The notes beneath the pieces are model-generated. The model saw only the letters and a program-made list of their open reading frames with translations. It made no database searches and had not been told where the DNA came from. From NCBI GenBank assembly GCA_032718475.1, contig JAUCBJ010008098.1, positions 1-49,219 on the forward strand: DNA of 49,219 bases, in the 5' to 3' direction. The stretch comes from Nemertoderma westbladi. Taxonomy: Eukaryota > Xenacoelomorpha > Nemertodermatida > Nemertodermatidae. Below, one piece after another: positions 1 to 10,176 of the stretch (positions within the stretch are counted from its first letter, which is position 1; each line of letters begins with the position of its first letter). Both the position numbers and the translations under genes were made by a program.

Positions 1-648
1 CCTAGTGTGTCCTTATCCCAGAACGAAGGGGGTCCTAGTTACAGGACCAGATTTGCCCTAGTAAGAGGGTCTATGCAGCTACAGGTGGCACCTCCTTTAT
101 GCTGCATGGAGGTGGCAAGTTTTCTTGATCAATGACCTAGAATACCTGACCTGACCTCATCCTCACTGGTACATGCCACCTCTGCTAGCCTCCCCCTCAA
201 TATGTGCGCCGGTGTTAAAGCCCTCGATGACCCTTGGTCACGGTATAATGGCTTACCATTTAATGCCCCCTCGCACTCTGCCAGCCCCGTGTGCAACACG
301 TCTCCTTTAACTTTCCTGTCTCCTTTGTCACCCTTTGCCATCGGCTCCTCTCCCTTTGGATCTACTTACTAACATCCTCTCCCTTTCCACCTTGTCTTCT
401 TATTCGACCTCGTTAGTATCGGTATATTTTTTATACCCGCTAAGATCGGCGTCTCTTCCGGACATATCTCTGGATACCTTGCCGTTCCCATTCCTTCCCA
501 TTCCATTCCATGCCTTCCCCATTCCCATACCGATACTCGCCAGGAACATCTATGTTCCATCCCATCACCTCTAGATCCTCTGGTTTGAACCCATTCTCCT
601 CCACCCACTCCCTTGCTGTTGCTTCTCGTCCTGTCTCCTCTATCGACG
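1..648. other. Intergenic stretch, no gene recognised
   Basis: Mixed-composition sequence with several short overlapping open frames on both strands, none resembling a known protein or showing codon structure I trust. No terminal repeats or RNA gene seen. Confidence 0.5.
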
Positions 649-735
649 GTGTAGCAAGGTAGTGTACCAAGATATACGTGTTGTGTAGCAAGGTAGTGTA
701 CCAAGGTATACGTGTTGTGTAGCAAGGTATTCTTC
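649..735. repeat. 34-bp tandem repeat, about 2.5 copies
   Basis: Units begin GTGTAGCAAGGTA at 649, 683 and 717. The first two differ by one base and the third is partial. Each unit contains the word CCAAGGTATAC (or CCAAGATATAC), which recurs dispersed over the first 4 kb. Confidence 0.85.
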
Positions 736-1805
736 GTTTGGTGTAACAAGGTAAACATGGGTTCATCTTTAATGCATGAGATTTGTGTATCAAGGGTTAG
801 TGATTTTGAAAACAAGTAAATAAGGTAGGCTATATCTGGGGTCAATATATTCAGTTCAAGCCTCTGTACAGTATGTAGTTCAAGTTTCGGGAGACAGATG
901 CACTGTAACTACTTAATTAATTGATTAATTGATAAGTAATTTACATATGTCTGTTTTTTGTATGTGTTAGGTACGACATCATTTGCTATAAACACGACAA
1001 ATCATTACAAATAAACAAATTAAATATGTTCATTAACTTATCACAATAGTTAACTGAAACCCCTGAAAATCTATTCGACTAGTTTGCGTGTTTCATCGCC
1101 TCTAAGTTTACATGGTGGGGGTAGGGGGTCTGCTCAGCTAGTTCCTTTAAAATGCTATGTAGCATGCCTCTCGCGGTTTAGATGTTGGGCTGTTGCAATT
1201 TTCGACAGCCTGCTGGAAGACTATCATGTTCACCCTTCAAATCGACCAGCAAAATGATCGAGAAATGGCAACTGCTTATATTATCTTTTGCGAATGATTG
1301 GAACTCTTCAGATACCCCCCCCCCCCCCCCCCCTCACTCCTGAACGCGTGCCTTTATGAACGCCCCCTAAAGTTATTTTGCCAAGTACCGGTAAATGAAT
1401 TATTAACGCAATAATTTTTATTGTCCGTTTAAATCCTTTTTTTGTCCTTTTTTTTTTATTTTTTATGTCCTCCAAAAGTCTAATGTTAGGTTCCATGCTA
1501 CCGGTTTCTCTACTGCTGTTCTCTCAGGCTATCAGTACCGGTATTAGTATATATAGCACTATTTTGCTGTATTGTATGTACAGATGTAGGTATAAAGCAG
1601 GTATTTCTGTATTTTAGTACCGGTACCGGCACCGGTACTGCTATAGGCCTACTGTGTAGCCTACCATTTAAATACGGTAATAGTAGGCCTACCGGTTGTG
1701 CTAATAAATTTTAAATAATTGATAGGCCAAACTGGATTGCAGGATTTTTAAAATGTGGATATACCTTTCACATAATTTAGGCCTATTACTGTATTAGTTT
1801 TATCG
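736..1805. other. AT-rich noncoding sequence with a poly-C run
   Basis: No gene seen. A run of 19 C lies at 1315-1333. From about 1540 to 1700 the sequence is dense in ACCGGT and TAGGCCTA palindromes. A short T-rich tract lies near 1437-1465. Confidence 0.6.
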
Positions 1806-2255
1806 TCTCTGTAACCTGCTCCTTTCCCTCAATTAGTTAAATAATCGTTTATTGTTTTGGTTAGAAAATCCCGCCTCTGTAACCTGCCCCTTTCCCTCAA
1901 TTAGTTAAATGATCGTTTATTGTTTTGGTTAGAAAACCCCGCCTCTGTAACCTGCTCCTTTCCCTGAATTCGTAAAGTGACCGTTTATCGTTTTGGTTAG
2001 AAAGGCCCGCCTCTGTAACCTGCCCCTTTCCCTCAATTAGTTAAGTTATTGTTTTGGTTAGAAAATTCCGCCTCTGTAACCTGTCCCTTTCCCTCAATTA
2101 GTTAAATGGTCGTTTATTGTTTTGGTTAGAAAATCCCGTCTCTGTAACCTGCTCCTTTCCCTGATTTGGTAAAGTGACTGTTTATTGTTTTGGTTAGAAA
2201 ACTCGGCCTTAACCTGCTCCTTTCCATCAATTGGTAATTGTTTTTGGCTATAAAA
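1806..2255. repeat. 68-bp minisatellite, about 7 copies
   Basis: The landmark TCTGTAACCTG recurs at 1808, 1876, 1944, 2012, 2073 and 2141, with a damaged copy near 2206. Spacing is 68 bp except for one 61-bp unit. Each unit contains CCTTTCCCTCAATTAGTTAA and TTGTTTTGGTTAGAAAA. The last copy is the most degenerate. Confidence 0.9.
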
Positions 2256-2704
2256 TGAGTGTTTTGCTACGTCATGTGGTAATCGATTATCGACAACAAC
2301 CACAAACTATTAAATATAGAGTCTTTTTACCACAGGCGCATATGGAAATCTATCTCATAGTCTATAAATCATGGAATGTTTTGGCACAGGCATAGTGAAA
2401 TCAACTGTCTGACAGTCCAGAAATCAGCAGTCTGACAGTTTGAAGAAATACATACATAAAAAGTCATTAAAAGGACAATAAAAATCATTAAATGGACAAC
2501 AAAAGTCATTATGCATAATTCGTAAAAAAAAAATGACAAAAAAAGTCAAATAAAAGGACATTAAAAATCACTGCCAATTATTAATTATAACGGTATTTTG
2601 ATTTCAAGCCTGGAGATACTTGAGTTAAATACGTGGCACATCACACAGTAACTAAGGTCCGTGCTAGAATGCTAGATTGAAATCCCTATAGTGGGGCTGT
2701 TAAA
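2256..2704. other. AT-rich noncoding sequence
   Basis: No gene seen. Around 2450-2575 there are loose repeats of AAAAGTCATTAAA and AAAAGGACA. Two ACTGTCTGACAGT-like words lie near 2403 and 2430. Confidence 0.5.
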
Positions 2705-2845
2705 CGCCTACCGTGTATTAATTGTATTGTATACCTTGGGAGTCGTTGTTGAAGCTTGACCCCATTGTTTATATCGTAGTGGTGCTGCTACGCCTACCGT
2801 GTATTAATTGCATTGTATACCTTGAAAACATTGTTGAAGCTTGGC
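2705..2845. repeat. Two-copy tandem repeat, 86-bp period
   Basis: CGCCTACCGTGTATTAATTG starts at 2705 and again at 2791, followed in both copies by GTATACCTTG and then GTTGAAGCTTG. The two copies are close but not identical. Confidence 0.85.
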
Positions 2846-4175
2846 GTGTTGCTGTCCCATTGTTTATCACACTGATAGAGTATAACTTGAACATTATAAT
2901 AAGCTAAAACTGTCTACCTTGGTATAAAAATGTCTACCTTGGAACGAACAAACTCTTTCACTTCCAAGGGATACAAATGTTTGATCAAATGATGTTATCA
3001 AATACTTATATCTGTTATATTTAGTTTGCACCAGCACTAGCCTTTTTCGTTTAACTACGTAATTGCTATTAGAGTTTCGGTGTTTATTATTAATTACTAG
3101 TGTGCTATGTATGTATTTTGTAAAGTATTTGTTTGTTTAAAATGTCTTTTTTGTTTATGTATCTACTATTTTACCGTGGTCCCGCGGGTCCCCGTGGCTT
3201 GGAATAAATATAATAATATAAATTCCAAGGGATACCAATATACTGCAGTATCATAGAAACGGGAAGGGCAGCGACAATTTATCTTAGCCAACACAAAGGG
3301 CTCTATAGAAGTAATTAAAATGGTAAGTGCCGATATAAACCCGTTCGTTTGTAGAAAATGACAGGCAGTCAAAGTTATGTTCCAAGGGTATACATATTTA
3401 TCCAAAATCGTGTCCTACCCTCCTTAAACAGATTGTGTGGTCAAATTGCAGGAAGTAGGAGGGTCGAATAGATATAATTTGGGAAGCAGAATCAATACCC
3501 ATTACAATAAATGTTTATTTGGCGGCATCCCGACACCATGTAGACAGTCCGTAGATGTTGTTTTTACACTATTTTTTTTAAGAAAAAAGTGAAATTCTAT
3601 ATAGTTTGCTATGCTAGACGTTATTTTAAGCCATGGGTCATGTTTATGTGCTCTTTGTGATTAAATGAAGAAACAGCGTCCACTCTATCGTTTGGTATAT
3701 AATATTGGCCAAGATATTCAAGTCATATTTTTGTATGGCAGCTTATTTCATGGGGACTATATTTTGCAACGCCCAAGGTAGACACCAAGGTATACATTTT
3801 TATGACTTGACTTCTTGTACTGAAAATACAATATTAGTGTGCAACTCAGATTTTATCTATGTTGTAGAGCGCGCTCTAATCTTCAAAACGAGCCATCAAC
3901 CATTCAAATCGGTTGATGTAAACTGGATGGTGAATTTACAAAAATGTGCCATCCCTACTGACCAATGACCTGGAACGAATGCTCCTTATTAGATTATGTA
4001 TTACAAAGATTGGTCGATGGTATTACTAAAACAATACAAAAAAGTTAAATAAGTTAATACAATGGGAAGTATTTGGCCACAAAATATAATTACATAATTA
4101 ATATTGTATCATTAATTATAAAGAACTGCCGAAATCTTTCCGAATGAGCCGAAAATAAAGAAAATAATTTGAAAA
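2846..4175. other. AT-rich noncoding sequence
   Basis: Open frames up to 87 codons occur here, but none looks like a protein. The word TACCTTGG or its complement recurs (about 2916, 2937, 2965, 3222, 3381, 3773 and 3788). No terminal repeats found. Confidence 0.5.
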
Positions 4176-4325
4176 ATGGCGGGTGGGGTGGAGGAGTGGG
4201 TGGGGTGGAGGATGGGGTGGGGTGGAGGAGTGGGTGGGGTGGAGGAGGGGGTGGGGTGGAGGAGGGGGTGGGGTGGGGTGAGGTGGGGGAGTGGGTGGGG
4301 TGGGGGAGTGGGTGGGGTGGAGGAG
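4176..4325 (+). repeat. G-rich microsatellite (GGGTGGGGTGGAGGAG-type), G-quadruplex capable
   Basis: About 150 bp of purine/GT-rich repeats in which runs of three to five G alternate with T, GA or GT. The plus strand has many G-runs, so quadruplexes are plausible. The long proline-rich frame on the opposite strand is a composition artefact. Confidence 0.9.
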
Positions 4326-4429
4326 TAATTTGGAAATAAAAAATATCATTCTGAGATAAATTCCATTAATGCCGACTTCAAAGTTTAAACCTCCCAGCAC
4401 AAAACTGTCTGTCTGGGATCTGCTTGGTT

Positions 4430-4743
4430 AATCATTTCTGGCACGAAGGAAGCACACCACCGAGCTATAACTTTCAATACGGGGTTATCCGGGGTCGAAG
4501 AAAAATATATTCAAAATATTTCATTTCCGATGTCAGTGTTAAGGTTCCGGTGGAATTAACTTGCCTGTCTGTTTTACAATTTTACGGACAAACCGTGATA
4601 CGGAAAAAGTGAATATCTCGAGAACTAAAAGAGGTCTCGCTAAGCTGTACCAGATTTGAAATCCTCATTAAATTTTACCCTAGATGAAATAAAAATTTCA
4701 AATTTTGACGCTGAGGGTGGCCCCCCAGCCCCCCCCCCCCCCC
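4430..4743. mobile_element. Possible DNA-transposon end remnant, ending in poly-C
   Basis: The segment ends in CAGATTTGAAATCCTCATTAAATTTT, an AT-rich tract with TTTTGACG, then C-rich sequence with a 15-C run at 4729-4743. The right end of the Mutator-like transposon at 40650-40805 shows the same order: CAGATTTGAAATCTCCATAAAATTT, then TTTTGACCCC, then a C run. I infer a solo remnant of a related transposon. The homology is judged by eye and boundaries are approximate. Confidence 0.35.
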
Positions 4744-5156
4744 TAAAATGATATAAAGATTGTACCGTACCTTAGTGTATCTGAGTGATGATGTACTTAT
4801 TTAATATACTGATCGCTGTGTATATCACATATTGTTACGCTGTGTACACAATGTTTGATATGCCATAAGCAAGGACTCCAATGAGGTGATAAACAGTTAA
4901 TGTAGCAACTCATTAACACAACTCAGCTCTACCCTGCCGTCATTGCGTCATAGTGCAGGCCGAACATATAGGCACACATTCCGACCTTAATTCTTAACAA
5001 AAAACATTTCTATCATTATTAATGTGTAACAGGATCATTTTAATAGTCATTGAAATAATATTAAACTAATCCAATTTATTATTTTATTCAGATTTATTAA
5101 CCGACATAATGAACCTGAGTACTCAACAGCTTTCAACACCACAAATAAATAAACCA
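4744..5156. other. Noncoding; 3' flank of the eL6 ORF
   Basis: No gene seen. Read on the minus strand, several AATAAA-type signals lie within about 100 bp downstream of the eL6 stop (plus-strand TTTATT words near 5075-5100). No genomic poly(A) tail is visible after them. Confidence 0.5.
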
Positions 5157-5909
5157 CTAGAACTTCATAAGATGCGGATATTGTTTGCTGCTGAGACTGA
5201 ATCTACAGCCGAGGTATTCCTTGAGAAAGGGCTCAGAGTCCACAATAGGTAGGAGTTGGCCGTCTACAACATTCTGGGCCTCTTTGCGTTCCTCGCTAAC
5301 TTGGTAAGTTTCCTTCTGTGAACCGAACAAATCCTCAGACTTCTTCTTAATGTTCCGTTTGTTCAACTTAATCTTCTTAAAGAACTTGTCGTTGAGGGTT
5401 TCTGGGATGTCGACTTTACTGATGTCGAGCCGCGTCGATGTAGCGATGACGTAGGCCTGATCCACCCGGCGCAAGGGGACCCGGTTGTACTTGTACGGAC
5501 CGGTTACTAACAGCAACCCGCTGTCCAACTGCTTCAAGTAGACCACCCGCTTTCCCTTGTTGTTCCCGGCAAGGAGGATGAGCACATTGCCGGGTTTTAT
5601 GGCGCCTCGAACTCGCGGTTTTCTCTCGCTTTTCGGGCGTTTGTTGCTCGGCAATCGTTTGGGTCGATCCTCCGTCGGATAATATCGCTGTTTCTTCTTC
5701 AGTAAAACCATTCGTTTCCCTCCGTTCTTCTCTCCGTTTATTTCCTTTTCTTTATATTCTGCGACTTTTTCCACCGTTCGCGGCACCGACACCTTCTTAC
5801 GTTTGTGGACGGCGCGCAGTTTCGACATCTTTGCACGGCCGTGTTCCATAACTGAACGAGCCCCCGCCACAGGTTTGTTTCTAGGTTTTCCGATTCTACC
5901 AACCGCCAT
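5157..5909 (-). CDS. RPL6: 60S ribosomal protein L6 (eL6), intronless ORF
   Basis: Encodes 250 aa, a normal length for invertebrate eL6, a protein of the large cytosolic ribosomal subunit. The first half is rich in Lys/Arg. The family core lies near residues 100-160: the KPGNVLILLAGNNKGKRVV stretch, then LLLVTGPYKYNRVPLRRVDQ and YVIATSTRLDIS. The family's C-terminal half follows (DKFFKK, QLLPIV, YPH near the end). ATG to TAG is a single open frame with no internal stop or intron. Downstream AATAAA signals exist but no A-tail, and I see no pyrimidine-tract start site upstream. It could be a functional gene with introns only in the 5' UTR, or an intact retrocopy. The identification is firm; whether it is functional is not decided. 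Confidence 0.9.
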   Translation of the reverse strand: MAVGRIGKPRNKPVAGARSVMEHGRAKMSKLRAVHKRKKVSVPRTVEKVAEYKEKEINGEKNGGKRMVLLKKKQRYYPTEDRPKRLPSNKRPKSERKPRVRGAIKPGNVLILLAGNNKGKRVVYLKQLDSGLLLVTGPYKYNRVPLRRVDQAYVIATSTRLDISKVDIPETLNDKFFKKIKLNKRNIKKKSEDLFGSQKETYQVSEERKEAQNVVDGQLLPIVDSEPFLKEYLGCRFSLSSKQYPHLMKF

Positions 5910-6419
5910 CGTACAGTCGTATACTGGTATTATTTGATTCAGTACAGCAGAAATACTGCAAGACCGCAGTACTGTAATAGGCCTAAATACTGAATTAACA
6001 GTCTAGCAATTTTGGGCGTACTGGCGTAGGACTACAGGACTACTGGCAGACTGGACTACAGCTGTACAGGACTACCGTATGCCAGTACAGCCGTATGCTG
6101 CTATGCGAAGCGCACTGCGTACCCAGGCAGCCAGGTACCACGTGGCGTGCAGACGTCAGCAGTATGATATAGGCCTAATTTATATTTTCTGAAAGTACGA
6201 CGCCAGGAAGGTTGTGTAAACAAGAAGTACAATACCGGTACTGCAATACAAGGCCTACTACAGTACTAGTAGGCCTTGGTACCTTTTTTGATTGAATTTT
6301 TTCCCATATAGAAATACATACTGCACAATACTGAAATAATATATATAAATCACAATTTACCGGTAATTTATTTTACATTGTTTTATGTAAATTATGTAAA
6401 TTAATGGATGGTATATAAT
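5910..6419. other. 5' flank of eL6; noncoding
   Basis: Rich in CAGTACTG, TAGGCCTA and ACCGGT palindromic words. No core promoter element is recognisable. Ends at the LTR boundary of the BEL element. Confidence 0.5.
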
Positions 6420-6424
6420 ACATG
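6420..6424. repeat. Candidate target-site duplication ACATG of element 1 (low-coordinate side)
   Basis: ACATG directly precedes the TG that starts the LTR on the plus strand. The same 5-mer follows a CA end at 26534. Five bases fits BEL/Pao. Confidence is limited because the outer 20 bp of the two LTRs do not match each other. Confidence 0.55.
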
Positions 6425-7590
6425 TGTTCGCGCTTTTAGACCTTTAGCAGTTTAACCTGCCAAATTTAGGTGTCTTTTAGGTTATAAATCGACTTTAGCC
6501 TATGACAAGTATTTGATACACTACATTAGCCGAAGCCAGCCTATGCGCGACCATTCACCCGCTGGATATACCCGGGAGACTGGATTCGGAAGCTCTGACC
6601 TTATTGCAGTGTAGGCCTACTGTATTATTCGATTGATCGTCAATATATAATCTCTGACAAATATTATTCACTTTCGGGAAATATTAACAGTTCCTTTAGG
6701 ACGTGGCGCTCTAAGTATGTAAACAGAGTTATGACTTACACTAAGCACAACAGGATGGCTATTGATTCACGTATAAAGCGCATTCTTTAGGAGATGCTTT
6801 GTTATCTATCACACTCATGCACACTACCGCACAATGCTGCACACCGATCTGCCGACCTTCACTAATTTTAGTCACATATAAAGAGAACAGCAACGGACAC
6901 ATGTAGTGCCTATGAAATAGCATTAGATTCACTCCAAAACCAATATAATGTAAGTCGCAATTGCTATATGTAACCGGTCTCTACCTTCAGTATATCAAGA
7001 AGATTGGGGTTTTATGATTATTTATCGATATTATCCAAATATAACAATATTCCATCAAACTGATACAATTAATAACCGACAGTAAATAGCAGTAAAATAA
7101 TGCGGTGAAAGGTACGTATAGTTATGATATGATAAGTGTTAGATAGAATAACAGTTATACGTTTCTATGATCAAAGCCGTTCTAATGTTTTGGCTAAAGT
7201 CTGAAACTTCCACAGAAGTACAGAAGAATCCTAAGCCGGTGTTCTGGGCTTAGAAAGATACATACTGACTGAATTGCGTGAGTTTCTATATGCACTGTCC
7301 AACACAAAGAAAATCGCTCTGATTGGTCGAGTGAGTGAGCCTGAACAAAGAAACATCTCAACATCTCAGCTGATAGATGTCGTCATCTGGACTACACTGT
7401 ATCAAGAGTATTTGGCGTATTGCGGCATAAAATCGCTAGTTATGTCCGCTAAAGTACACATACAGAAAAATGGCTTTTTATGTCCACTAAAACGCCTATA
7501 CAGTAAGAAAACGGCTTTTTATGTCCGCTAAAACACCTACAGAGTACTTTGCAGGAAAAATGACTAGCTAGATCCGCAAAAGCCTTTACA
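6425..7590 (-). repeat. 3' LTR of BEL element 1
   Basis: 1166 bp; starts TGTTCGC and ends CTTTACA on the plus strand, so it obeys TG...CA. It matches 25356-26515 at about 99% by eye: roughly ten substitutions plus an indel block near 7350. The LTR of element 3 begins TGTAAAAGCTTTTGC, matching this LTR's own start on the minus strand (TGTAAAGGCTTTTGC), which fixes the boundary. An ATTGG box lies at 7322-7326. Three copies of a roughly 40-bp unit starting TATGTCC (7441, 7479, 7520) occupy the U3 side. Confidence 0.88.
7322..7326 (-). promoter_or_regulatory. CCAAT box (NF-Y type) in LTR
   Basis: Minus-strand reading GACCAATCAGAGCG. The same box occurs at 26254-26258 and 43615-43619 in the sister LTRs, and as CAACCAATCAGAGG in the unrelated LTR of element 2. 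CCAATCA is the classic NF-Y site; use here is inferred from conservation and position. Confidence 0.5.
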
Positions 7591-7598
7591 CCACTCCC
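7591..7598 (-). promoter_or_regulatory. Polypurine tract of BEL element 1
   Basis: Minus strand GGGAGTGG abuts the start of the 3' LTR, where plus-strand priming is expected. Short, but correctly placed. Confidence 0.6.
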
Positions 7599-7668
7599 AG
7601 AAAATGGGATTTAATTCTATAAAATATAAAAAATCACAGTTTCTAAAATATAAAAATACTCTAAACAG

Positions 7669-9218
7669 TTAGTCTTTCTTGCGAGGACGGCGTTTACGCA
7701 GTTTTTTAAGGCTAGCAAGAGTCCTTTTTTCTTTGGGGCGAGCCACTTTACTAGGAGGGCTATAACTCTTGAGTGAAGGGTAATACAATTGCATCAGAAG
7801 GTATAGGGTTACGATCGGTGTATCCGCCGGTCGAGGTACCCGGTTGATCGGTATCAACCTCAGTGGAACGAGGTCGAACAACCTTGAGAGTGCGTTTTGA
7901 GACAGCAGCTCTTACTGGTCCCTGACGGGTCATTTGCACGAAAACGGTAGGTGGACCGTGTGTAGTGAGAAATTTCCTCGGTTTGATGATTCTTTTCAAC
8001 TCGCGTTCTCGGGCTCTATCGGAATCGGTATGCTTCTCCTCGAGCTGATTTTCCAATCGTTGGAAGCATTCGTCTAAAATTCTTTTAGAGAGTAGGGTCG
8101 CCCAAGTTCGATATCTTCTTAGAGATTCTGGATTTCCTGATCGAACTGAGATAAAGCTAATTCGTTTATCGCTTGGACTTGTTGCCGCAATTTACGTTTC
8201 TCTAAACAATTGTAGGTTCCTTTTCCGATCTTTTGACGAATAGTGTCCAACGCGTTTCGTACAACTCTCTCCTCCACCTCGGTGACAGGTTGTATCGGGT
8301 TAAACCGGGACGATGATACGGTTGAATGGCGATATTAGATGTCCGCGTCCCAATCCGACTGGGTAAGATGGGCGAATATTTAGGGAGCCCACAACCGGAG
8401 TGCCACCGACTAACTGTTCGGGTAACACTAGATCTTTGAACAGTGAGTACAGTTCGGGAGGATCCGTGATACTATTAGGATCAAGAGTCTGAGATCTAAC
8501 TAGGGAATGAGGAGGTCTGACCGAGTATTCCGGAACTCTGATCATAGGTTTATTTATGGATCGTTTGAATCGAACGAGCGTAGGTGATACATCGAACAAG
8601 TTTCGCTCGAAACTCCCGTAAATATAGCGAGTAAAACCGTGTTTAAAGCAACGTCTCCGCGGATGTTTATGTCTTTCCGTTTGTTGGTTGGGTCATGGCC
8701 TTGGGCATTCATCGCAATAATACCAAAGACGCATGTCTTGTAGGGGAAATGCGGGTGATATTTATTCGGTTTTACAATGTTTCTCTCAAGAATTCCAAAT
8801 ATTCGTTGGAGTTACTGCGTTTATCCGGTTCTTTAACGTCTACTCTTTCGAGTCGATTTCGAATAGAATTTTCGCATTCGATTTTCAGTTTATCGTTCCG
8901 ACTCCGCTGGGTATGATATTTAAATAGTACCATTTCCCTTTCGGTGTCGACATCGTCCGTATCTTGTAAATCGATAGGATGACCAGTAGTTAAGAAGTCC
9001 ATATGCGTACCATTACGATGCGTATAGCGAGCAGTGAATTTTCGATAGTCCAATTCATGCGTAAGTTGCTCCTGGGACATCGGCGGTTCGATATAACGAC
9101 CATCGTCCTCCGTAGTAGTTGGACTAGCGTCGCTGCGTATCAAGCTATCAACAAACGCTTGCAACGGTAGAGTATATTTCTCCCTGATACCAAGATCATC
9201 TTCTATCAACTCAGTCAT
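7669..9218 (-). pseudogene. Degenerate third ORF of element 1, function unknown
   Basis: Coding-like sequence runs from an ATG at 9218 to a stop at 7669 but changes frame at least four times. Open pieces are 9218-8772, about 8755-8300 (broken by frame changes), about 8310-8118, 8100-7760 and 7881-7669. The first piece is acidic, a central piece is proline-rich, one piece is charged and probably helical, and the end is strongly basic (KKLRKRRPRKKD). No signal peptide, membrane segment or integrase HHCC/DDE motifs are visible, so neither Env nor integrase is supported. Its place between protease and 3' LTR resembles where other BEL elements carry integrase or an accessory ORF. I do not recognise the protein. 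Confidence 0.6.
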
Positions 9219-9948
9219 ATCTGCTATATGAGTTTATCAATATTATAATGAGTTTATATTTATGCTAGCGGGCGTCGCTGCCTACCCCTCTCTGCCCCCG
9301 GACAGTGCAAGATCCTCAGCGCCGATGTACCGTCGTCGCTGTGTTTTTCGCCAACGTAGTAGCTACACAACGACAACAATAACCGGCACAAGTCACTCCA
9401 CTGTCCGTCCCAAAGTCTTAGATTCATTTCAGGTTCTTGCTGCAGAGTTAGGGCTACTTTCACAATTGCGACTCACTACTGTAAACACACTTTAGTAGTA
9501 ACATTCACCTATAAACGCACAAGTTCCACACAACTGTCACAAATTGTACACATTTGGGCCATTTGTTCGTTAGTCAGTGCCTTCCAGAATGCCACGTTAT
9601 TATTATGTATCCTTGGATACTAGCAGTGTGCTATTTACTCCCTATGCTATTCAATGGGGCAAGCTTTCTATTGTTCTTTTAACTCACTTCTAATTCTAGC
9701 GTGGTTGTTGCTATGGTGACATTATGGAAAGCTAAGGGTAGAATTAGGGTAATTCCCATGCATACAGATCTGGGATGCAATTTAATAGTAATTCTTTAAT
9801 TGTCAATATCCCCTTTATACATGATTTTATGAATTTTATCGGCTATTGACTATATATTGGAGATTCTCGCACACTAATACACGTAATAGGGTGAATCTCA
9901 GCTCCCATGATCTATTAATTTATGGAATTTTGGGAATGTTATAAATTG
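9219..9948. other. Noncoding part of element 1 before the nested insertion
   Basis: No protein recognised. A perfect palindrome GTATCCTTGGATAC lies near 9608-9621. In the original element this continued directly into 16700. Confidence 0.5.
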
Positions 9949-9953
9949 TATAA
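9949..9953. repeat. Target-site duplication TATAA of element 2 (left)
   Basis: TATAA at 9949-9953 is repeated exactly at 16695-16699, on the outer edges of the two 533-bp LTRs. A 5-bp duplication is normal for BEL/Pao. Confidence 0.95.
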
Positions 9954-10016
9954 TGTTAGCTTATCCAATTCCGCTAACACAAACCCATAGAGTGAGCCAT
10001 TAAGCAGTATTGGGAG

Positions 10017-10047
10017 CACGAGGTTGATTACCAATATCAACCTCGTG
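10017..10047 (+). terminator. Perfect 12-bp stem-loop just before an AATAAA signal in the LTR
   Basis: CACGAGGTTGAT (10017-10028) pairs perfectly with ATCAACCTCGTG (10036-10047) around a 7-nt loop. AATAAA follows at 10055-10060, then GTGGGAAGGGAAGG. The same arrangement sits at 16225-16255 and 16263-16268. It probably marks the R-region poly(A) site; the role of the stem is inferred. Confidence 0.6.
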
Positions 10048-10171
10048 TTACCCCAATAAAGTGGGAAGGGAAGGAGAAACACACAATAGGGGTCAGGGGC
10101 CAAACCCCTAACCCAGAGAGAACAGGTGGAGTGAACGGGAACACTCCAAAGGGCGCCAACAGGGGTATCAA

Positions 10172-10176
10172 CCAAT
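10172..10176 (+). promoter_or_regulatory. CCAAT box in element 2 LTR
   Basis: Context CAACCAATCAGAGG, an NF-Y-type site; repeated at 16380-16384. It lies downstream of the AATAAA, so a promoter role would need an internal or downstream start. Confidence 0.35.

Noticed and set aside
3705-3968. 87-aa ORF in the left flank
   Set aside because: No recognisable motif, AT-rich, isolated; expected by chance.
4116-4400. Proline/histidine-rich protein on the minus strand
   Set aside because: It is a translation of the GGGTGGGGTGGAGGAG microsatellite.
7274-7531. 85-aa ORF inside the 3' LTR of element 1
   Set aside because: It lies on the strand opposite to the element, overlaps the U3 repeats, and is disrupted by the indel in the other LTR.
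7669-9218. Integrase or envelope protein
   Set aside because: No HHCC zinc motif, no D-D-E spacing, and no signal peptide or membrane segment in any frame; left as unknown.
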